In this document: positions 1 to 8,142 of the stretch, one piece after another
Numbering within the stretch: the first letter of the stretch is position 1
Layout of the letters: the number at the start of each line of letters is the position of its first letter
From: Desulforapulum autotrophicum
Lineage (GTDB): Bacteria; Desulfobacterota; Desulfobacteria; Desulfobacterales; Desulfolunaceae
Assembly: GCA_020723285.1 (NCBI GenBank)
Contig: DYJE01000039.1
Location: forward strand, 1-43,760
Length of the DNA: 43,760 bases
Direction of reading: 5' to 3'
The notes under the pieces: generated by a model
Database searches by the model: none
Told to the model about the DNA's origin: nothing
What the model saw: the letters and a program-made list of their open reading frames with translations, nothing else
Translations under genes and position numbers: made by a program

Positions 1-2113
1 ATCCGCCCTGGGTGATGCTGGTGTTGGCTGCGGGGCTTGATATGGATGCCGTGGGATTGGTGTCGGGCTCAACCACGGTGATGGTGCGGGTGGCGCTGCT
101 CACATCGCCGTCGTTGTCGGTCACGGTGTAGGTCACGGTAAAGGTGCCCACGGTGCTGAAGGTCACGCTGCCGGGATCTTCCACGGTTTTGGCCGCCACA
201 CCGGACGTTCCGAAATTCCAGGCGTGGGTGTAAGGCGCGTTGCCGCTGGTGACCGTGGCCGCGAAGTTCACAGATCCGCCCTGGGTGATGCTGGTGTTGG
301 CTGCGGGGCTTGATATGGATGCCGTGGGGTTGGTGTCGGGAACAAGGACGGTGATGGTACGGGTGGCGCTGCTCACATCGCCGTCATTATCGGTTACGGT
401 GTATGTCACGGTGTAGATGCCGGGAGAGCTGAACGTCACGCTGCCGGGATCTTCAACGGTCTGGTTTGCAATCCCTGAATCCCCGAAATTCCAGGCGTGG
501 GTGTAAGGTGCGTTGCCGCTGGTGACCGTGGCTGCGAAATTCACGCTGCCCCCCTGGGTGATGGTGGTGCTGGACGCGGGGCTTGAAATGGCCGCCGTGG
601 GATTGGTGTCGGGCTCAACCACGGTGATGGTGCGGGTGGCGCTGCTCACATCGCCGTCGCTGTCCGTCACGGTGTAGGTCACGGTAAAGATGCCCACGGT
701 GCTGAAGGTCACGCTGCCGGGATCTTCCACGGTTTTGGCTGTCACACCGGATGCACCGAAATTCCAGGCATGGGTGTAAGGCGCGTTGCCGCTGGTGACT
801 GTGGCCGCGAAGCTCACACTTCCGCCCTGGGTGAGGGTGGTGTTGGCGGCAGGACTTGAAATGGCCGCCGTGGGGTTGGTGTCGGGTTCAACCACGGTGA
901 TGGTCACGGTGTCTGAGCTTGCATCGCCGTCCTCATCCGTCGCGGTGTAGGTCACCGTGTAAACACCGGTATTGTAGAAGGTCACGCTGCCCGGATTCTG
1001 GTCGGAGCTGGCAGGAACATCCGTGTCTTCAAAATCCCAGGCGTGGGTGATCGTGCCGTTTCCGCTTGATACCGTGGCGCTGAATTCAACGGAGCTGCCA
1101 GCCGTGACCACGATGTCGACTTCAGGTGTGGAGATGGATGCGGAGGGTTCCACATCGATGATCCGTTCGTTCACCGTCACGGAAAGGGTCCGGGTGCAGA
1201 CATCGCCGTCGTTGTCCGTCACGTTGAGGGTCACCGTATACGTTCCGGGTGTTGAGAAAATCACACTGCCCGGATCTTCCACGGTGCTGTCGTCGATGTC
1301 GGAGGCACCGAAATTCCAGTAATAGGTGTACGGAGCGTTGCCGGTGGTGACCACACTTTCAAAGGTCACGGCGTCGCCCTGGGTGAGGGTCACGTTGCCT
1401 GCGGGGCTTGAAATTTCAGCTTCCGGATTGACGTCCACATAGATCTGGGTGACGGTGACGGTGACGGTGGCTGTGGCAACAGAACCGTTGGCGTCGGTGA
1501 CGGTGAAAGTGACCGTGAAGAATCCGGCATCGTTAAATGTGACGTTACCCGGATCTTCCACGGAACTTCCGGCAGGGCCGCCCGCTCCGAAATCCCATGC
1601 AAAGGTGTAGGGAGCCACACCGCCGGTGAAAGAACCCTGGAAATTCACAACTTCGCCTTGGGTGATGTTGGCTAATATAATCGGAGAATCAATGTGGGCT
1701 TCTAACTGACTGTAGGGATTAATTGGGGGGGTATAAACAATTTCATCGGAAAAATCACTGGAGTTACCGCAGCTGTTGAAAGCTTTGACGGAAAAGTACC
1801 ATGTGGTTTCTGATATATCCTTTGTTTTATATATTACAGTGCTGTCTGTGTATTCTACATTGGCATCGGTGTTATTCTCAGCTGTTGCCTGAATATCTGT
1901 GCTGTTGTTCGTATAATTTCCAGATGAAGTTCCGTAATAGACAACGTAGTGTTCGGCATCTTCGTTTTTGTCCCACTCCAGTGTCACATCCACGGCACCG
2001 GCTTTGACGGCCAGCACATGAAGGATGAGAGATAAAAGGATGAACGCGGTCATGACCCGGATCAGTGTTCCTTTGAATGTGACGGGAAGGGATAATATTG
2101 AAACTTTTTTCAT
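1..2113 (-). CDS. Secreted FN3/PKD-repeat surface protein (C-terminus beyond window)
   Basis: This open frame runs from ATG at 2113 to the window edge without a stop, so at least 704 residues are present and the C-terminus is missing. The start is supported by an AGGAGG ribosome site about 10 bases upstream. Residues 1-39 form a basic plus hydrophobic signal peptide. Residues about 40-130 look like a fibronectin type III domain (LEWDKN, HYVVYYGTS, WYFSVKAFN). From about residue 145 there are at least six PKD-like domains with the pattern YTHAWNFG, DPGSVTF, YTVTYTVTDNDGD. Four units repeat every 273 bp (91 aa) and the two nearest the N-terminus every 279 bp. PKD domains are usual in exported adhesins, chitinase-like enzymes and surface fibres. 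No catalytic domain is visible in the part seen, so the activity is unknown. The call of an exported multi-domain protein is firm; a surface-adhesion role is inferred. Confidence 0.85.
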   Translation of the reverse strand, partial: MKKVSILSLPVTFKGTLIRVMTAFILLSLILHVLAVKAGAVDVTLEWDKNEDAEHYVVYYGTSSGNYTNNSTDIQATAENNTDANVEYTDSTVIYKTKDISETTWYFSVKAFNSCGNSSDFSDEIVYTPPINPYSQLEAHIDSPIILANITQGEVVNFQGSFTGGVAPYTFAWDFGAGGPAGSSVEDPGNVTFNDAGFFTVTFTVTDANGSVATATVTVTVTQIYVDVNPEAEISSPAGNVTLTQGDAVTFESVVTTGNAPYTYYWNFGASDIDDSTVEDPGSVIFSTPGTYTVTLNVTDNDGDVCTRTLSVTVNERIIDVEPSASISTPEVDIVVTAGSSVEFSATVSSGNGTITHAWDFEDTDVPASSDQNPGSVTFYNTGVYTVTYTATDEDGDASSDTVTITVVEPDTNPTAAISSPAANTTLTQGGSVSFAATVTSGNAPYTHAWNFGASGVTAKTVEDPGSVTFSTVGIFTVTYTVTDSDGDVSSATRTITVVEPDTNPTAAISSPASSTTITQGGSVNFAATVTSGNAPYTHAWNFGDSGIANQTVEDPGSVTFSSPGIYTVTYTVTDNDGDVSSATRTITVLVPDTNPTASISSPAANTSITQGGSVNFAATVTSGNAPYTHAWNFGTSGVAAKTVEDPGSVTFSTVGTFTVTYTVTDNDGDVSSATRTITVVEPDTNPTASISSPAANTSITQGG
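8..1100 (-). repeat. Tandem 273-bp PKD-coding DNA repeats
   Basis: The same coding block, recognisable by CTGGGTGATG or close variants on the + strand, recurs at 8, 281, 554 and 827, exactly 273 bp apart; the next unit is more diverged. Long stretches are almost identical between copies, including third codon positions. This points to recent duplication or gene conversion inside the gene. More copies probably lie beyond the window edge. Confidence 0.85.
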
Positions 2114-2477
2114 TTGCTGGCTCCTCCTGACGCAAATATAAAAACATGCTGAGCATATTACCGATGACGGCAGCTCCAATGTTTGTGCCACGGGGAGGAA
2201 TGATTGTAATATTCTGATTTATAATGGAAATATAAAAATCATGACTTTTTGGACGCCTTGGGCGTGGTGGTATTTGACACCCAGACGGTAGCGATATTTA
2301 ATTATTATCGCTATTTGATCAATTGGGAGAGGGCTTAGCGGAGTGAAAAAACCTTACTATAAAGGGTTATCCTTCATTCGATGTTGGATGTTGGGCGCTG
2401 GATGTTCGACGTTCATCGCTGCGCATACAGATGGCATCTTTTCATGCCGTCCCCGTCCGAACGCCCGGATTCATCCA
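2114..2477. other. Intergenic region with inverted repeat and dispersed repeat copy
   Basis: No credible gene is seen here. The segment holds the leader and ribosome site of the PKD-protein gene, an 8-bp inverted repeat TAGCGATA/TATCGCTA at 2289-2296 and 2306-2313 with an AT-rich 9-base loop, and a copy of the dispersed intergenic repeat at about 2369-2415. The short inverted repeat could be an operator or a weak bidirectional terminator; the sequence does not decide. Confidence 0.6.
2369..2415 (+). repeat. Dispersed intergenic repeat, uninterrupted copy
   Basis: The segment begins CCTTCATTCGATGTTGGATG, continues with TTGGGCGCTGGATG and ends TTCGACGTTCAT. It matches, block for block, the two halves that flank the 150-bp palindromic element at 10231-10436, so it represents the empty form of that site. 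A shortened version lies on the minus strand near 43597-43629. It is non-coding and function is unknown. Confidence 0.75.
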
Positions 2478-2924
2478 TCATTCATTGCCGGTTGGCTTCT
2501 TCTTTTTCCTGGATCGTTTGAACCGGTAGGTCTTGGAAAGCATGGTGATCAGGTCGAGATACCAGCGTATACCCATGGCGTCGCCTTCCAGCTGGAGATC
2601 CCCGCTGATCACGGCATTCATCAGGGCCTTGGGGTTGCCCATGGCCATGTCCATCATGATTTTCGCGCCTTTTTCCGGGGTGGACCAGATCAGACGGACC
2701 ATGGAATCGGTGGCTCTGCCCGACTCGAAGCCCACACTCCCGCCCTGAAACCGGAATGTCCGGGGCACATCTTCGGACCGGGCCGTCATGGTGAGCACCA
2801 GATTGTTTGATGCGATTTTTTCTTTGAACGCCGGTGAGTGAAAGGCCGTAAATCGCATCAGCCCGTAGAGGCCGCGCAGGGTCATAATGAAACGGATACG
2901 GTGGGTTGAAGTGATCATGTTCAT
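2478..2924 (-). CDS. SCP2 sterol-carrier-like small protein
   Basis: The product is 148 residues with no signal peptide. The C-terminal half (about 75-135) has the look of an SCP2-type lipid-binding fold: a strand-rich part, then STPEKGAKIMMDMAMGNPKAL and a closing ISGDLQLEGD segment followed by a helix. It ends in a strongly basic tail (KRSRKKKK). SCP2 domains bind fatty acyl chains, sterols or acyl-CoA in a hydrophobic tunnel; the ligand cannot be told here. The start at 2924 follows AAGGAAAAC; an in-frame ATG two codons later is also possible. The gene is divergent from a TetR regulator 156 bp away with a palindrome between, which suggests TetR control. Family assignment is by pattern only and moderately sure. 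Confidence 0.6.
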   Translation of the reverse strand: MNMITSTHRIRFIMTLRGLYGLMRFTAFHSPAFKEKIASNNLVLTMTARSEDVPRTFRFQGGSVGFESGRATDSMVRLIWSTPEKGAKIMMDMAMGNPKALMNAVISGDLQLEGDAMGIRWYLDLITMLSKTYRFKRSRKKKKPTGNE

Positions 2925-2986
2925 GTTTTCCTTGAAACAATGCCGGGTTTACTGTTAAGGTCTTTGTTGCCGGACCGCAAAATAAG

Positions 2987-3002
2987 TATAGTGGTCACTG
3001 TA
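2987..3002. promoter_or_regulatory. Candidate TetR operator
   Basis: TATAGTGGTCACTGTA is a 16-bp imperfect palindrome with 7-base arms, one mismatch and a 2-base centre. It lies between the divergent SCP2-like and TetR genes, the usual place for a TetR-family operator. Binding is inferred. Confidence 0.45.
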
Positions 3003-3080
3003 TTCAATGAACCAATTAATGTCAACACCAACACGATAACTGGAGCAACATCATGTTCTCCTGCGGGATATGGGTGACGT

Positions 3081-3698
3081 GTGAAATCGAATATCGTCGA
3101 AAAATCCAAAGAAAGATACCTGGAATACGAACGCCGGCATCAGGAAATTCTTGACGCCGCCATCAAGCTGTTCAACACCCGGGGCTATGTGGCCACCACC
3201 ACGGCGAAAATCGCCAGTGACGCCGGGGTGACCGAAAGGACCATCTACGGCCATTTCCAGAACAAGCAGGACCTCTTTACCGAGTGCGTGTATTCCATCA
3301 TGGGAAAACTCCTGGACACCTGGAAAAACGAGCTTGAAAAAAACAAGGATGACGACATCGGTTATCTGCGTTCCATTGCCGTGTCTTTCGTGGATTTCGT
3401 GGTCAACAACCCCGACAAGTCCATGTTTCTCGTTCATCTGTTCAGCTTCCGGGTTGTCCCTGAATTTGACACCCTGGTCACCGACTTTCTCAAAGGCATG
3501 GTGGAAAGTGCGGAAAACGCCATTATCGGCATGAAGAACAAAGGTGTGGTGAAAAGCGACCTTCCTCCCCGGCTGCTGGCAGGCATGTTCATCAGCCAGT
3601 ATTTTTCCATGGTCTTCGTCAATGAATTCGTGGGCAAGGAATACCTGACCCCGGACACCATCATCCGGATGGCCAAAAACCTCATGAAAATCGATTGA
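3081..3698 (+). CDS. TetR/AcrR family transcriptional regulator
   Basis: The 205-residue product has an N-terminal TetR helix-turn-helix at about residues 20-65: ILDAAIKLFNTRGYVATTTA followed by IASDAGVTERTIYGHFQNKQDLF, which is textbook for the family. The remaining helical C-terminal part is the ligand and dimer domain and gives no clue to the effector. The start is GTG at 3081 because an in-frame TGA lies two codons upstream and no ATG occurs before the DNA-binding domain. No strong ribosome site is visible. It is divergent from the SCP2-like gene, and the large macroglobulin gene follows 85 bp downstream in the same direction, so it may regulate either. TetR proteins usually repress and are released by a small hydrophobic ligand; acyl-CoA or lipid sensing would fit the SCP2 neighbour but is inference. 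Confidence 0.93.
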   Translation: MKSNIVEKSKERYLEYERRHQEILDAAIKLFNTRGYVATTTAKIASDAGVTERTIYGHFQNKQDLFTECVYSIMGKLLDTWKNELEKNKDDDIGYLRSIAVSFVDFVVNNPDKSMFLVHLFSFRVVPEFDTLVTDFLKGMVESAENAIIGMKNKGVVKSDLPPRLLAGMFISQYFSMVFVNEFVGKEYLTPDTIIRMAKNLMKID

Positions 3699-3783
3699 TC
3701 TCCGGCAGGAAACTTGCAAGCCCTAAGCGGGTTTATCGATATTGAACTCTGCAAACCAAGACTGTTTAACGCAAAGGAAAACC

Positions 3784-6700
3784 ATGCGGCGACAAAAAAA
3801 ATATGCGGCCATCGTTCTTTTTTTTCTGATGTTCATTGTGGCGGGTTTCGGGATTTTCCAGCCCGGCAGCCAGGCACTGACCCTTTTCAAGAAACTTTCA
3901 AAAAAAACGACGGTGGTGCCGTTCAAAGCCAGATTCCAGGCATTCCAGGACGCCATGCCCGAAGACCGGGTCTACCTCTCCTGCGACAAGCCGTTCTATT
4001 ATCCGGGCGAAACCGTGTGGTTTGAAGCCTACGTCCGCAACGCCGCCGACATGAAGCCCTCTCTGAAAAGCGAGATCGTCCACGTGGAATGGATCGCTCC
4101 GTCGGGCAACGTGGTGAAGGAGCTTCATCTGATCGCCCGGAACGGAACCGCCGCAGGCGATGTAAACCTCCCGGAATCCATGCCCGGCGGCATCTACACG
4201 CTGAAAGCCTTCACAAGCTGGCAGAAAAACAGCCCGGAACCCGCGTTTTTCGTCAAGGATGTTCCGGTGCAGAACGTGATCCTTCCCGCCGTAAAAATGA
4301 AACTGGATTTCCTGAAAGAATCCTACGGGCCGGGGGATGAGGTGCTGGTGAAATTCGATGTGGCAGCCCGTGATGACAAGCCCCTCCAGGATCAGACCTA
4401 CACCTGCGGCGTTCTTCTTTCCGGAAAACGCCATAAGGAAATCAAAGGAAAAACCAGAAAAGACGGATCGGCCCTGATTCGTTTCACATTGCCTGAAAAC
4501 CTCGACTCGGCGGACGGGGTTCTGTCCGTCACCCTGCCTTATGAAGGGAAAACCGAATCCATCGCCCGGTCCATTCCCATCCTCGCCACCCGGCTGGACG
4601 TGGGGATTTACCCCGAAGGCGGGGATCTGGTGACCGGCATCGAATCCCGGGTGGCCGTGCGCGTCCGCGACGAATTCGGCAAACCCGCCGATGTGTCGGC
4701 CGTGGTGGAAACCTCCGATGGAAAACGTGTCACCGAATTTGACACCGTGCATCAGGGCATGGGGCTATTCAAACTGAAACCTTCAATCAGCACAGGTTAT
4801 GTGATCCGCATCGTAAAGCCCAAAGGCGTTTCAGGCCAGTTCCCCCTGCCCTCCAGCCTGGAGCGGGGATACGTCCTTGAAGCCTCGGTCCGCGAAGGCA
4901 AAGAGGCTGTTGTGCTTGTGAAATCCACGGAAAAAGAGATGATGACCGTCACCGTGAGGTCGCGGGGAAAGCACTACGACGAACGGAGTTTCATGGCCGG
5001 ACAAGGCGAAAACCGTCTTTCCTTCGATTTGTCCTCGTTCCCCATGGGCGTGGCCCAGATCACCCTTTTCGACTCGAAGAACATCGAACGGGCGGAGCGG
5101 CTCTGTTTCATCCACCCGAAAAAACAACTGAAAATATCCCTGAGCACCGACAAAAAAGTATACGGCCCCAGGGAAAAAGTCACCCTGACCGTCAAGACCA
5201 CCGATGACCGGGGTCTTCCCGTACCGGCCCAGTTCACCGTGTCCGTGGCCGACGACAACCTTCTCACCTTTGCCGACGACAAGCAGGGCCATATCCTTTC
5301 CAAGCTTCTTCTTGAACCGGACCTGACCGGAGACGTATTTGAACCGTCTTTTTATTTCGATGAAAAGGAAAAAAAGCGTGATGAAGCCATGGATCTCCTG
5401 ATGATGACCCAGGGGTGGCGGCGTTTCACCTGGAAAGCCGTTCTGGCCGAAACACCTCCGACGTTGTCTTTTCCCGGTGAACGTGCGGAAATCAAAGGTA
5501 CGGTCCTCATGGGAACCGGACGTCCCGAACCTGCCGCCGGGGCCAAAGTCACGGTGGAATCCTCGGGGAAAAGCGTGATCGCCGACGAAAAAGGCCAGTT
5601 CATCATCCGGGATCTGGACCTTTACAAAACGGAAAGCCTCGTCGCCTCCAAAGGCGCTCAGACAGGATTTCCCGTGAGTGTGAGCCGCTACGACACGCCG
5701 CTGACGGTGTACCTCTCACCGAGAATCTTCGAGCGTATGGACCTGAAAGGCAGAGCCAAAGGCATGGATGTCCCGATGGCTGTCGGGGCGGTTCCTGAGG
5801 CTCTGAACGCTTTTACCGCTGAAGATGAGGGTGCCGGAAAAATGGCCATGATGGCTGTTCCACCGCCCATGCCTGCTCCGGTCATGGCCAAACCGGTCGA
5901 GCAGGACAACGAACCGGCGCGCCGGGTGGCCATGGAAATCATGGACCCGCGTTTCATGGGTAAAATCAGGCGGGATGTGATTCCTGTGGACGACGGACAA
6001 GCCCCCGTCTATACAAGGGCCCGTGTTTTTCCGGAAACCGTCTACGAAACAACGGAAACGGACACGCGAAGCGATTTCCGGTCCACCCTGTATTTCAAGG
6101 GTCTGGTGGAAACGGACCGGAGAGGCGTGGCCCGGCTGACCTTCTGCAACTCCGACGCCGTGACCTCCTTCAGGGCCGTGGCAGAGGGTATCAGCGCCGA
6201 CGGTCTTGTGGGGCGCGCAGATCATGCCTACAGCACCGCCCTTCCGTTCAGCCTGGACGTGAAAATCCCCGTGTCTGTCAGCATGGGCGACGAAGTGAGC
6301 CTGCCCCTGACCCTCTCCAACGGCACCGGCAAAACCCTTGCAGGCAGCCTTGACATCACGGTTCCCCAGGGTTTCAAGTCCCTTGGCCCCCTGAACCTCG
6401 ATCTTTCCGTTGAAAAAGGCCAGGCCAAAACCCTTCTCGTTCCCTTTGTCGTCGCCGACATGCCGGGCAAGACGACGTTCAAGGCCACATTCAGCTCAGG
6501 CAAAGATTCTGACACGGTGGTGAAAGACATCACCGTCGCTCCCAGGGGATTTCCCGTATCCATCGGCCTTTCGGCCCAGGAAAAAGATAAAACCTTTGAT
6601 GTCACCGTGGAAAAACCGGTACCCGGAAGCCTTGTGGCACGGTTTTCGGCTTATCCCACCGTTGCGAGCGAGCTTGTCAAGGGCATTGAATCCATTCTCC

Positions 6701-8142
6701 AGGAACCTTACGGCTGTTTCGAGCAGGCGTCGTCCAGCACCTATCCCAACATCCTGGTGCTGGATTACCTGAAAGAGCAGAAAGACCCGGACCCCTCCCT
6801 GATGAAAAAGGCCTGTGATCTTATCGGAAAAGGGTACGAACGTCTGGTGGCTTATGAAACCCAGGAAAAAGGCTACGAATGGTTCGGCGAAAAACCCGGC
6901 CACGAGGCCCTGACCGCTTACGGACTCATGGAGTTCAGGGATATGGCGATGGTATACCCCGGTGTGGATGCGGCCATGGTAAAACGCACGGGGGACTGGC
7001 TTCTTTCACGCCGTGACGGCCAGGGCGGATTCGCCCGAAACGCCAAGGCCCTGGACAGCTTTGGACGGGCCGATGCCGCCGTGACCAACGCCTACATTGT
7101 CTATGCCCTGTCCGAAGCCGGTTATGTTTTCGAAATCAAGGCCGAACTGGACAAAGCCGTCGAAACGGCCGTAAAAACCAAAGACCCCTATCAGCTGGCC
7201 CTTATGGCCAACGCCCTGTTCAACGTGAAAGACCCCCGGAAAGAAGAGATCCTCAAACAACTCCTCACCCTCAGAAAAGATGACGGAAGCTACATTGGTC
7301 TTTCCACCTCCGTCACCTGCTCCACCGGAGCGTCTCTCACCGTCGAAACCACGGCGCTGGCCGTTCTGGCCCAATTGAAATCCACGGCTCCCGATGCCCG
7401 GAGTCTGGAAACCTCGGTGCGCTTTCTTGTTTCCGCCCGTTCGGCTTATGGAGGATTCGGCAACACCCAGAGCACCGTTCTGGCGTTGAAAGCCCTCACC
7501 AACTTTGCCAGGTTCTCCCGAAGGACGGCCGAATCAGGGCGCATCGTGGTGTTCGTGGATGACAGGCCCGTGAGTTCCGTGTCCTACGCCAAGGGTGAAA
7601 CCCAGGAAGTGACTCTGCCGGAAAGGGAACTGTCCGGCTGTTTCAAGGAAGGCTCGTCACGGGTCCGTGTTCTTTTCGAAGGTGTGACCCAGGCCCTGCC
7701 CTACACCTTTTCCCTCACATACAACACGTATCAGCCAGCCTCTTCCGGTGTCTGTCCCCTGAAATTCGAAACAAAACTCGACACCCAGGAAGTCAACGTC
7801 GGAAACCCCTTGCGGATGACGGTCACTCTCACCAACACCGTAAAAGACAAGGGCCAGCCCATGAGCCTTGCCGTCATCGGCATTCCGGGCGGACTTTCCC
7901 CCCTTCCATGGCAGATCAAGGAACTTCAGGACAAAAAGATCGTGGATTACGTGGAGATTCTGGGCAACAACCTGGTGCTGTACTACCGCCAGATGAAGCC
8001 CGGTGAAACGAAAACCGTTCTTCTTGATCTGAAAGCCGAGGTTCCCGGCATCTACGAAGGCGCCGCATCAAGCGCTTACCTCTATTACAGTCCGGAGAAC
8101 AAGGTCTGGGTCAAGGGGGCACAGGTCAAGATTCATGAATGA
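3784..8142 (+). CDS. Alpha-2-macroglobulin family thioester protein
   Basis: The 1452-residue product starts with a basic tail and one hydrophobic segment (residues about 6-25), a signal or membrane anchor. The ATG at 3784 is chosen because AAAGGAAAACC precedes it; an in-frame ATG 14 codons upstream has no ribosome site. Residues about 55-165 look like an MG2 domain (VYLSCDKPFYYPGETVWFEA). A central macroglobulin region follows, then an Ala/Met/Pro-rich stretch (about 670-705) where a bait region may lie. An A2M domain begins near 755 (FRSTLYFKGLVETD). The thioester motif YGCFEQ has Cys at residue 978, inside an alpha/alpha-toroid region, and a receptor-binding-like C-terminus closes the protein. 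Such proteins trap proteases covalently in the envelope. Homologues often pair with pbpC; here none is adjacent. Its 3' end overlaps the opposing kinase gene by 17 bp. Confidence 0.9.
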   Translation: MRRQKKYAAIVLFFLMFIVAGFGIFQPGSQALTLFKKLSKKTTVVPFKARFQAFQDAMPEDRVYLSCDKPFYYPGETVWFEAYVRNAADMKPSLKSEIVHVEWIAPSGNVVKELHLIARNGTAAGDVNLPESMPGGIYTLKAFTSWQKNSPEPAFFVKDVPVQNVILPAVKMKLDFLKESYGPGDEVLVKFDVAARDDKPLQDQTYTCGVLLSGKRHKEIKGKTRKDGSALIRFTLPENLDSADGVLSVTLPYEGKTESIARSIPILATRLDVGIYPEGGDLVTGIESRVAVRVRDEFGKPADVSAVVETSDGKRVTEFDTVHQGMGLFKLKPSISTGYVIRIVKPKGVSGQFPLPSSLERGYVLEASVREGKEAVVLVKSTEKEMMTVTVRSRGKHYDERSFMAGQGENRLSFDLSSFPMGVAQITLFDSKNIERAERLCFIHPKKQLKISLSTDKKVYGPREKVTLTVKTTDDRGLPVPAQFTVSVADDNLLTFADDKQGHILSKLLLEPDLTGDVFEPSFYFDEKEKKRDEAMDLLMMTQGWRRFTWKAVLAETPPTLSFPGERAEIKGTVLMGTGRPEPAAGAKVTVESSGKSVIADEKGQFIIRDLDLYKTESLVASKGAQTGFPVSVSRYDTPLTVYLSPRIFERMDLKGRAKGMDVPMAVGAVPEALNAFTAEDEGAGKMAMMAVPPPMPAPVMAKPVEQDNEPARRVAMEIMDPRFMGKIRRDVIPVDDGQAPVYTRARVFPETVYETTETDTRSDFRSTLYFKGLVETDRRGVARLTFCNSDAVTSFRAVAEGISADGLVGRADHAYSTALPFSLDVKIPVSVSMGDEVSLPLTLSNGTGKTLAGSLDITVPQGFKSLGPLNLDLSVEKGQAKTLLVPFVVADMPGKTTFKATFSSGKDSDTVVKDITVAPRGFPVSIGLSAQEKDKTFDVTVEKPVPGSLVARFSAYPTVASELVKGIESILQEPYGCFEQASSSTYPNILVLDYLKEQKDPDPSLMKKACDLIGKGYERLVAYETQEKGYEWFGEKPGHEALTAYGLMEFRDMAMVYPGVDAAMVKRTGDWLLSRRDGQGGFARNAKALDSFGRADAAVTNAYIVYALSEAGYVFEIKAELDKAVETAVKTKDPYQLALMANALFNVKDPRKEEILKQLLTLRKDDGSYIGLSTSVTCSTGASLTVETTALAVLAQLKSTAPDARSLETSVRFLVSARSAYGGFGNTQSTVLALKALTNFARFSRRTAESGRIVVFVDDRPVSSVSYAKGETQEVTLPERELSGCFKEGSSRVRVLFEGVTQALPYTFSLTYNTYQPASSGVCPLKFETKLDTQEVNVGNPLRMTVTLTNTVKDKGQPMSLAVIGIPGGLSPLPWQIKELQDKKIVDYVEILGNNLVLYYRQMKPGETKTVLLDLKAEVPGIYEGAASSAYLYYSPENKVWVKGAQVKIHE

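Noticed and set aside
1-1660. Regularly spaced repeats that could be taken for a CRISPR or satellite array
   Set aside because: Period is 273-279 bp, the reading frame is open throughout, and the translation is clear PKD domains.
2343-2810. Long plus-strand reading frame opposite the SCP2-like gene
   Set aside because: It is antisense to a better-supported gene with ribosome site and family pattern, and its own protein has no recognisable features.
2482-2940. Alternative minus-strand frame over the SCP2-like gene
   Set aside because: It has an Arg/His/Gly-rich composition typical of a shifted frame; the 2478-2924 frame has sensible protein composition.
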